Source: Pseudomonadota bacterium (lineage in GTDB: Bacteria > Pseudomonadota > Gammaproteobacteria > Burkholderiales > SG8-39). From it: 9,572 bases of DNA. Both the position numbers and the translations under genes were made by a program. Under the pieces are notes generated by a model. That model worked only from the letters and a program-made list of their open reading frames with translations. It did no database searches and was not told the origin of the DNA. Location of the stretch: contig JAJZUN010000078.1 of the NCBI GenBank assembly GCA_021848555.1, forward strand, positions 1 through 9,572, in the 5' to 3' direction. Positions 3,986 through 9,572 of the stretch are shown in pieces (positions within the stretch are counted from its first letter, which is position 1; the number at the start of each line of letters is the position of its first letter).

Positions 3986-6147
3986 GCTCCTCGGCTGATC
4001 GCGACCAATACCAGCGCCCGCCCTGGGATTTGGGCGGCGGGCTTTTGGCCGGGTTATTGATGGGTGTGCTGCTTTACCTGGGCGGATGGATCGCCACGGC
4101 TCAAAGCCTGGCAGGCGAAGGCCCGCGAGTGGCTATGCATTATGCGTGGGCGTGGCTGCATGCGCACCAGGGCATGAGTCATTGGCTGCTCGCGAGCTGG
4201 AAGTATTACCACGCGGAGGGTACCGCCGGCGCATGGCGCTACCTCTCGATTTGGGCCAGCGGCTGGGTTATCACGATTCTGGCTCTAGTTGTGATGCCAC
4301 TGCTCGGCTATTTTGCCGCGCGGCCGAATCACCCTACAGGTGTGAGGAGTTTGCGCGGTCCAAAGCTCATCGAAGCCACTCCGAAAATGGCGGGAGATGG
4401 CCTGCAATTTCTCTCGAAATGGTACTTTCGGCTTCGCGACGAGGTAGCGCACGGCATTTTCCTGGGCAGCAGTGGGTCGGGAAAGACGACCTTGCTTTGG
4501 AAAATCATTCGAGCTGCATTTGCGCGTGGCGACCGGATTTTGTTATCCGATGCGAAAGGCGATTTCGTCGAGGGATTGGAGCGGGTGATTATTTTCTCCC
4601 CTTGGGACCGCCGATCGCACCGGTGGGCCATCGGTCGAGACCTCGATAATGAAGTGAAGTTTACGGAGTGGGCGACTTTGACGATCCCGATCCCAAAAGC
4701 GGGGGATCCTGTGTGGGCCCAAGCGGCACAATCAATTTTGATAGCAGCACTTATGCAGATTCGCTCGCAGCGGGGTAGCGATTGGTACTTGGCGGACTTG
4801 CGTCAGAACATCATTTTGTTGCTGGCTGATGGGCAAAGGATCCAGGCGGCCGTTCGCAATTTCCTACCCGAGGCGGCCGGGATCGTGCAGGATGTGAAGG
4901 GCAAAACGTTTGCCAGCATCATGATGAATTTGAGTGCTTCGATGCGTGCACTGCTTTTACTTTGCAAGCTAGACGAGCGCCTGGCAGCGGCCGATGCGCC
5001 CAAACTGTCGCTGCGGGCCTGGGCAAAAAAGCGCGACGCTGCGCCTTTGGTCCTGGTGCATCATCAGCAGGCGGCTTCCATGACCAAGGCCTGGTGCGCG
5101 GGCGTGCTGGATTATCTTGTCTCGCATTACGCGGATCAGAGGGATTGTGCGCCTGATGTAAATCGAACATGGTTCATTTTGGACGAGTTCCCGCAGCTCG
5201 GGCGGGTGGAATCCGCAATTCGGGGCCTTGAAATTCTTCGCTCGAAGGGGGTGCGTATATGGCTCGGCATTCAGAGCCCCGCCCAGCTCGTGCATACGTA
5301 TTCCCAGGAGCTGTGGCAAGTTATTGCGGACAATACTGCGTTCAAATTTATTACCCGGATCCAGGGGAACGAAGCCGCCGACTGGGCTGAGCAAATGGCA
5401 GGGAGGCGGACGGTCGAGCGCTACTCCCGGAGTCGCCAGGGCGGGGCGGTGACCGAGGCATGGAATCGCAGCACCGAGCCGGTCATGCCGGCGGAGGAAT
5501 TTCGGACGCGCCTGCTTCCTGACCAGCGTGGGGTTTTCGCATTGGGGTTACTGCCGGGCAGGCCAGATGCGCACCTTTTCCATGCGGCCTACGAGAAGCT
5601 TCATCGGTACCGCAAACCGCGTGACTTCTGGCCGACTGTGGAGATGAATACCGCGGTCGAAGAGATCGATACTCATCGGCTTGAATTGGCTGGTCAGGCA
5701 GAGGCTACAGCTGTCGCACCTTCAACCTCCAGCCTTGACCTTACCTCCTGGATCCAGGAGCGCATGGCCGAGCCAGAGGCGAGCAACGATGTGCGGCCTG
5801 GCATTCTCCCTGTGGAGGTCGACGCGGGCGAGGCCGAGGGGGCTGGGGCTGCTGCTGAGGAAGCGCGCGAGGATGGGCTAGGGCTGGCCGACCAGGCCGG
5901 AGAGGTCATTGCCGAGCACCTGGCCGATGGGCTTGTGCCTGGCGCCGGGCTCCTGGTGAAGGTTATCGGCATGGCGGACGAGCTGCAGTCGGCCTCGGCC
6001 GGCGCTGGCGCTGGCGCTGGGGCGCCGAGTTCAGCTGCAGGGCCCGCGCCTGCCACGGGTGCCGATCCCGACCCATTCATCCTGCTGGCCAGACGCACCC
6101 GCGCAGGCGCAGCCGCGGCTGAAGGTGATGAAGATGAGGAGGACTGA
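3982..6147 (+). CDS. type IV coupling protein (TrwB/VirD4-type DNA translocase)
   Basis: The 721-residue inner-membrane ATPase links the relaxosome to a type IV secretion channel and pumps DNA. Two membrane segments lie near residues 19-40 and 92-112, separated by a periplasmic loop. The Walker A motif GSSGSGKTT is at 162-170 (Lys168), followed by ILLSDAKGDFVE (186-197) as in TrwB. Walker B is WFILDEFPQLGRV (397-409, Asp401/Glu402), with IWLGIQSPAQL (426-436) after it. ATPase-domain homology ends near residue 550. Beyond that is an extra tail of about 170 residues, rich in Ala, Gly and Glu, with a GAGAGAG stretch and an acidic end (EGDEDEED), making it longer than the roughly 500-residue TrwB and reminiscent of TraD tails that dock relaxosomes. 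The start is GTG 3982, overlapping the upstream stop, so it is translationally coupled. No mating-channel genes are in the window. Confidence 0.93.
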   Translation: MSSSADRDQYQRPPWDLGGGLLAGLLMGVLLYLGGWIATAQSLAGEGPRVAMHYAWAWLHAHQGMSHWLLASWKYYHAEGTAGAWRYLSIWASGWVITILALVVMPLLGYFAARPNHPTGVRSLRGPKLIEATPKMAGDGLQFLSKWYFRLRDEVAHGIFLGSSGSGKTTLLWKIIRAAFARGDRILLSDAKGDFVEGLERVIIFSPWDRRSHRWAIGRDLDNEVKFTEWATLTIPIPKAGDPVWAQAAQSILIAALMQIRSQRGSDWYLADLRQNIILLLADGQRIQAAVRNFLPEAAGIVQDVKGKTFASIMMNLSASMRALLLLCKLDERLAAADAPKLSLRAWAKKRDAAPLVLVHHQQAASMTKAWCAGVLDYLVSHYADQRDCAPDVNRTWFILDEFPQLGRVESAIRGLEILRSKGVRIWLGIQSPAQLVHTYSQELWQVIADNTAFKFITRIQGNEAADWAEQMAGRRTVERYSRSRQGGAVTEAWNRSTEPVMPAEEFRTRLLPDQRGVFALGLLPGRPDAHLFHAAYEKLHRYRKPRDFWPTVEMNTAVEEIDTHRLELAGQAEATAVAPSTSSLDLTSWIQERMAEPEASNDVRPGILPVEVDAGEAEGAGAAAEEAREDGLGLADQAGEVIAEHLADGLVPGAGLLVKVIGMADELQSASAGAGAGAGAPSSAAGPAPATGADPDPFILLARRTRAGAAAAEGDEDEED
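6001..6018 (+). repeat. GGCGCT tandem triplicate in the coupling-protein tail
   Basis: Three exact six-base units at 6001-6006, 6007-6012 and 6013-6018 encode a Gly-Ala run. The in-frame unit length means gain or loss would change linker length without breaking the frame. Confidence 0.6.
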
Positions 6148-6150
6148 GCG

Positions 6151-9100
6151 ATGCTCAGCATCAAACCACTGATCATCCCTGCCGGCGCCGCCGGGGGGGC
6201 CGCGGGCATCGCCGCGTATTTGGCCGACGGTGACGCGCAGTACCGAGCGGAAAACGGTGCGGCCCCCAGCATGTGGCTTGGGGCTGGCGCGCAGGCTCTG
6301 GGCCTGCAGGGCGAGGTCAAGAGCGATGAGCACGTCGCGCTCCTGCAGGGCCTGCATCCCAGCACCGGCCAGCCGCTTGGCCAGAAGCAGAAGCACCAGG
6401 ACAAAGACCTGCGCTGCGGCTGGGACTTCACTTTTTCTGCGCCCAAATCCTACTCTGCCATCTGGGCTACGGCGGCCGAGGACGCCCGCGCGGAGCTCGA
6501 AGCGGCGCATGATCGCGCGGTAGCCCGAGCGGTCGCGCTGGTCGAGCAAACCGCGCGCTGCAGGCAAGGCAAGGGCGGAAAGGAGAAGGTCGAGGCCGCC
6601 ATCATCGCCGCGGCCCACAGGCACTCGACGAGTCGCCTGCTGGATCCGCAGATCCATACGCATGTGAGCCTGATGAACGTCGCCCGGCGGCCGGACGGAA
6701 GCTGGGGCGCACTGGAGGTGCGAGACCTCTACCGCATGCAACGCACGCTCGGAGCGGCCTATCGCGCCGAGCTGGCGGCGGAGCTGCGCGACCTCGGCTA
6801 TGCGACCAAGGCCGACAAGGCCGCGTTTGCCATCGTCGGCGTGCCCGATGCGGTCGCCGATCGGTGGTCGCAACGGCGGCACGAGATCCTGGAAGCGATG
6901 GGCGGCGACACGGCCGGCGATGCAGCCGCTGCCGAGCGCGCCGCGCTGCACACCCGCGGCGCAAAGGAACATCGTCCCGCCCAGGAGCTGCATGCCATGT
7001 GGCAGCAGCAGGCAGCCGAGATGGGCTGGACGGGCGAGCTGGCCATGCCCGAGGACTTCCACCAGGCCAGCTTCGAGGAAGCCCTGCAGGCGCACCTGGA
7101 CACCACGTGGACGAACCACGCGGTCCTGCGCGACCGCGACCTGCAGCGCCTGGTGATGGAGTCCGCCGGCCATGCCGGCGTGCGCGTGGACGAGGCGCTG
7201 CAGCGCACCCCGGCTGCGCAGGAGGGCCTGGTGCGCCTGACCGGCCACGATGGCGAGATCTACTGGACCACGCCGGAGCACCTGCAGATCTCGCGTGATC
7301 TGCGCTCGACGGCCCAGGAACTCGCTTCCAGCCAAGCGCACGTGATCCCCCACGAGGCGATCGATGCGCAGATCGCAGCCGCGGCTGCGCGCGGCCTGAC
7401 CCTTCGTCCGGAGCAGGAAGCTGTGCTGCGCCGCTTCGCGGAGGCCGGCGATTTGGCGCTCGCTGTTGGCGCTGCCGGGGCCGGAAAGACCACAGCCATG
7501 GATGCGTACTGCTCAGCCGCGCATGCGGCAGGTTTTCGCGTGCTTGGCCTCGCGCCCTCGGGCAAGGCCGCCGAGCAGCTTGCTCAGGATGCGCGCATCG
7601 ATGCCCGCACGATCCATTCCCTCCTTCTTCGCGAGCAGAAGGCGGAGGAGGAGGGACGGCCGTCGTTGCTCGGCGCGCAGACGATCCTGCTCGTCGACGA
7701 GGCCGGGATGCTGGACTCGCAGCTCACGCGAGACCTGCTCTCCCTGGCCAAGAAGCACGGCTGCGCTGTGCGCCTGGTGGGCGACGACCAGCAGGTGGCG
7801 CCCGTAGCAGCTGGGTCGCCCTTCCGAGTGCTCGCGCGAGACTTCAAGCCGGCTGAGCTGGTCGAGCACCGGCGCCAGCGGCACGCGTGGGCGCGGGATG
7901 CCGCCAAGGCCCTGCGCGCTGGCGAGGCCGCCGAGGCTCTCACGGCATATCGCGAACGCGGCTGGCTGCACATCGCCGAGACGCGCGAGGCTGCCCAGGA
8001 ATTCATCGTCGGCCGATGGGCCGAGACCTACGACCCAGGCGATGCGCACAACTGCATCTTGACCGCCCCGACGAACGCCGACGTCGCAGCACTGAACGAG
8101 CTTGCGCGCGAGTCTCTGCTCGCCGGCGGATTGCTTGGCGGCGAGTCGATCCGCTGGGCGGATGGACCCCGCGAGTACGCCATCGGCGATCGTGTGCTTG
8201 TGCGCAAAAACGATCGCGAGGCCGACGTCAAGAACGGCAACACTGGCACGGTCCGCCTTGTCACGTCCGACCTGATCACGATCGAGCTCGATAGCGGCCG
8301 TCAGGTCACCCTGCAGGCCGGCGTGTTCGATCCGGCAAAGCTCCAGCGCGGGTATGCCATCAGCGTGCACTCCTCGCAGGGCTCGACGGCCGAGCATACG
8401 CGCAATCTCCTGGCCGGCGGGAATCTCGACAAGTTGCTCGCCTATGTGCAGGGAACGCGGCACCGCGAGTCCGCCGAGCTCGTCCTGGTCGCCACCGACT
8501 GCGAGCGCCTGGCCGCGCTCGCCGGCGTCGAGATCGACGGCGACACGCAGCTCACCCCGTGGCAGCTGCTCGAGGCCGCCGCTCAGCGGATGAGCCAGGC
8601 CGCTCCGCACGAAGACGTAGCCGACTTCCAGGTGGAAGTCGAGCCGGAGCCGCAAGCCGAAGCTGCAGAAGCTGCAGATGCAGAAGTCACTTCCGCGACC
8701 GCGCGTCCTGAGGCCCGCGCAGCCGCATCGTCCAAGGCCTCACAGGAGAAGCTGATGATCATGAACAGTCCCGATTCCAAGGATTCCAAGCGAGCTCAAG
8801 ACGCGCGCGCACGCGCCGGCGCTTGGCTGCTCCAACTCGCCCAGACGACCCAGGACCTCTGCGACGCCCCCCCGGATGGCCCGCGCGGCGACGCTCGGCG
8901 CCGGTTCTGGCGTGAGCTAGGGGACGAGCTGCAGGAGCGCGAGTTCGATGAGCGCTTCAATCCCATCCCGACGGACGCCGAGCTGGTCGCCTGGGAATAT
9001 CTCCACGCCCAGTCTCGAGCTGCAGGCCTTCCCGTAGCCGACGCGCCCATCCCTGATCCCAACGACTCGCCCTCGCTTCACTCGCGCGTGCTCGATGCGC

Positions 9101-9318
9101 TGCGCGCGAATCCCGAAGGCATGGCCGAGGCCGTGCGCGCACAGTTGCGCATGCTCCAGGCCTATGCCCAGGACATGCCCGTCCTGGAGCAAATGGAATG
9201 CGCCAGTGCGCAAGATATGGCACAGGCCCGATGGCTCGAGCAGGCGCTGGCTGCCGAGCAGCAGGCGCAGGCCTCGGCGGCGCCTGCTGCGGACGAAGAA
9301 GCGGAGATGGAGCAGTAA
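6151..9318 (+). CDS. mobF: MobF family relaxase-helicase (TrwC-type)
   Basis: A 1055-residue protein that nicks oriT, stays covalently attached to the DNA and unwinds it. The relaxase domain (1 to about 290) begins MLSIKPL as in TrwC. The metal-binding histidines are His158, His169 and His171 in HSTSRLLDPQIHTHV, with the same 11-residue spacing as TrwC. The candidate nicking tyrosine is Tyr23 (IAAYLADG), with Tyr31 as a second; TrwC has two Tyr-Tyr pairs here. The SF1B helicase follows: Walker A GAAGAGKTT (440-448, Lys446), Walker B LLVDEAGM (513-520), motif III GDDQQVAP (544-551), GYAISVHSSQGST (734-746) and YVQGTRHRE (765-773). Residues about 815-870 are an acidic Ala-rich linker containing a nine-base tandem repeat (8659-8676); 870-1055 is a helical C-terminal domain I cannot name. 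AGGAGG (6137-6142) lies eight bases before ATG; the gap to the upstream stop is three bases. Confidence 0.95.
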   Translation: MLSIKPLIIPAGAAGGAAGIAAYLADGDAQYRAENGAAPSMWLGAGAQALGLQGEVKSDEHVALLQGLHPSTGQPLGQKQKHQDKDLRCGWDFTFSAPKSYSAIWATAAEDARAELEAAHDRAVARAVALVEQTARCRQGKGGKEKVEAAIIAAAHRHSTSRLLDPQIHTHVSLMNVARRPDGSWGALEVRDLYRMQRTLGAAYRAELAAELRDLGYATKADKAAFAIVGVPDAVADRWSQRRHEILEAMGGDTAGDAAAAERAALHTRGAKEHRPAQELHAMWQQQAAEMGWTGELAMPEDFHQASFEEALQAHLDTTWTNHAVLRDRDLQRLVMESAGHAGVRVDEALQRTPAAQEGLVRLTGHDGEIYWTTPEHLQISRDLRSTAQELASSQAHVIPHEAIDAQIAAAAARGLTLRPEQEAVLRRFAEAGDLALAVGAAGAGKTTAMDAYCSAAHAAGFRVLGLAPSGKAAEQLAQDARIDARTIHSLLLREQKAEEEGRPSLLGAQTILLVDEAGMLDSQLTRDLLSLAKKHGCAVRLVGDDQQVAPVAAGSPFRVLARDFKPAELVEHRRQRHAWARDAAKALRAGEAAEALTAYRERGWLHIAETREAAQEFIVGRWAETYDPGDAHNCILTAPTNADVAALNELARESLLAGGLLGGESIRWADGPREYAIGDRVLVRKNDREADVKNGNTGTVRLVTSDLITIELDSGRQVTLQAGVFDPAKLQRGYAISVHSSQGSTAEHTRNLLAGGNLDKLLAYVQGTRHRESAELVLVATDCERLAALAGVEIDGDTQLTPWQLLEAAAQRMSQAAPHEDVADFQVEVEPEPQAEAAEAADAEVTSATARPEARAAASSKASQEKLMIMNSPDSKDSKRAQDARARAGAWLLQLAQTTQDLCDAPPDGPRGDARRRFWRELGDELQEREFDERFNPIPTDAELVAWEYLHAQSRAAGLPVADAPIPDPNDSPSLHSRVLDALRANPEGMAEAVRAQLRMLQAYAQDMPVLEQMECASAQDMAQARWLEQALAAEQQAQASAAPAADEEAEMEQ
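8755..9318 (+). CDS. possible internal in-frame product of the relaxase gene (C-terminal domain)
   Basis: Inside the relaxase frame, AGGAG (8744-8748) lies six bases before ATG 8755 (Met869), with another ATG two codons later at 8761. This is spaced like a true ribosome site and falls exactly at the boundary between the low-complexity linker and the C-terminal helical domain. Initiation there would give a separate 187-residue protein identical to that domain. Relaxase genes of other systems do make shorter internal products (for example TraI* of F). Whether this one is used is inference. Confidence 0.3.
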   Translation: MIMNSPDSKDSKRAQDARARAGAWLLQLAQTTQDLCDAPPDGPRGDARRRFWRELGDELQEREFDERFNPIPTDAELVAWEYLHAQSRAAGLPVADAPIPDPNDSPSLHSRVLDALRANPEGMAEAVRAQLRMLQAYAQDMPVLEQMECASAQDMAQARWLEQALAAEQQAQASAAPAADEEAEMEQ

Positions 9319-9572
9319 TGCCTCAGGCCGGGCGCCCCGGCTCCGCCGGCCGGGCTGTAGCGCTTCGCGCCGAGCCCCTGAGGGTCTCGGCCCTGCGGGC
9401 TTCCATCCCTGGCGCAAAGGCATGTTCAGCGCCCGCCAAGGCGGGCGAGGGCCGGCACGTCCCTATGGGACGCGCCGGGTTGCCGGGCCCGTGGTTCGCG
9501 CCACCCCTTGCAGGGTACTGCCTATGGGAGCCGGGGCGACTTCCTGCGCCTTTCGGGGCAGGCAACGGTCGC
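9319..9572. other. non-coding, hairpin-dense region after the relaxase gene
   Basis: I find no convincing gene in these 254 bases. They hold a chain of GC hairpins: GCCGGG/CCCGGC (9327-9341); GCCGAG/CTCGGC enclosing CCC-TGA-GGG (9369-9391); GCCC/GGGC with loop TGC (9390-9400); CGCCCGCC/GGCGGGCG (9430-9447); CGTCCC-TAT-GGGACG extended by a CCGGC/GCCGG outer stem past one mismatch (9452-9478); and CCCT-TGC-AGGG (9504-9514). CCTATGGGA occurs at 9462-9470 and 9523-9531. None is followed by a T tract, so a simple intrinsic terminator is not evident, though transcription past the operon could be blunted here. Confidence 0.6.

Noticed and set aside
6031..7353. Long minus-strand open frame opposite the end of the coupling protein and the relaxase.
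   Set aside because: It is antisense to two genes with unmistakable motifs and reflects high GC at third positions.
7513..8655. Another long minus-strand open frame of 380 codons.
   Set aside because: Lies entirely opposite the relaxase helicase domain with its conserved motifs; no independent start signal or domain.
9323..9565. Minus-strand frame of 80 codons in the hairpin region.
   Set aside because: No ribosome site, no recognisable motif, and the sequence is dominated by inverted repeats.
9505..9572. Rho-independent terminator after the relaxase gene.
   Set aside because: Hairpins are present but none is followed by a run of T, so I kept the region as unassigned structure.

Overview
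The window looks like the end of a mobile element sitting next to a proline tRNA gene in a GC-rich proteobacterium, most likely beta or gamma. The host guess rests only on the tRNA form, the high-GC codon use and the strong Shine-Dalgarno sites. The tRNA 3' end is a classic integration target for tyrosine-recombinase islands. No integrase is visible in the window, so the element boundary and its integration enzyme are not settled here.

Layout from left to right. At 22-98 is tRNA-Pro(TGG). From 99 to 1000 there is no intact well-supported gene. This stretch holds a cluster of TTGTCC/GGGAC sites, a promoter-like sequence, a short plus-strand gene that appears frameshifted at a CG dinucleotide run, and a possible decayed minus-strand recombinase-like remnant. 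From 1001 to 3450 lies a plus-strand replication/control module: an AlpA/excisionase-type HTH protein, a replication-type winged-HTH protein, a RepB-type (archaeo-eukaryotic superfamily) DNA primase and an unrecognised 139-residue protein. The first three are tightly packed; the last follows after a 54-nt gap.

The stretch 3451-3736 is non-coding and repeat-rich, and is the best candidate for oriT. It is followed by a compact mobilization operon: a ribbon-helix-helix relaxosome protein, a TrwB/VirD4-type coupling ATPase and a MobF (TrwC-type) relaxase-helicase. The order oriT, RHH, coupling protein, relaxase-helicase matches the oriT-trwA-trwB-trwC block of plasmid R388. After the relaxase, 9319-9572 is a non-coding stretch packed with GC hairpins.

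Read together, the RHH protein and relaxase would assemble on the 3451-3736 region, the relaxase would nick and unwind DNA, and the coupling protein would hand the relaxase-DNA complex to a type IV secretion channel that is not encoded in this window. The primase module could prime the transferred or displaced single strand. The most interesting points are the C9 tract at the HTH/primase junction, the palindrome-rich 5' end of the primase gene, the phased repeats of the candidate oriT, an internal start with a strong ribosome binding site in the relaxase gene, and the relaxase's altered N-terminal tyrosine motif. No wholly new system can be claimed; the replication plus MobF combination and its control elements are what merit checking.
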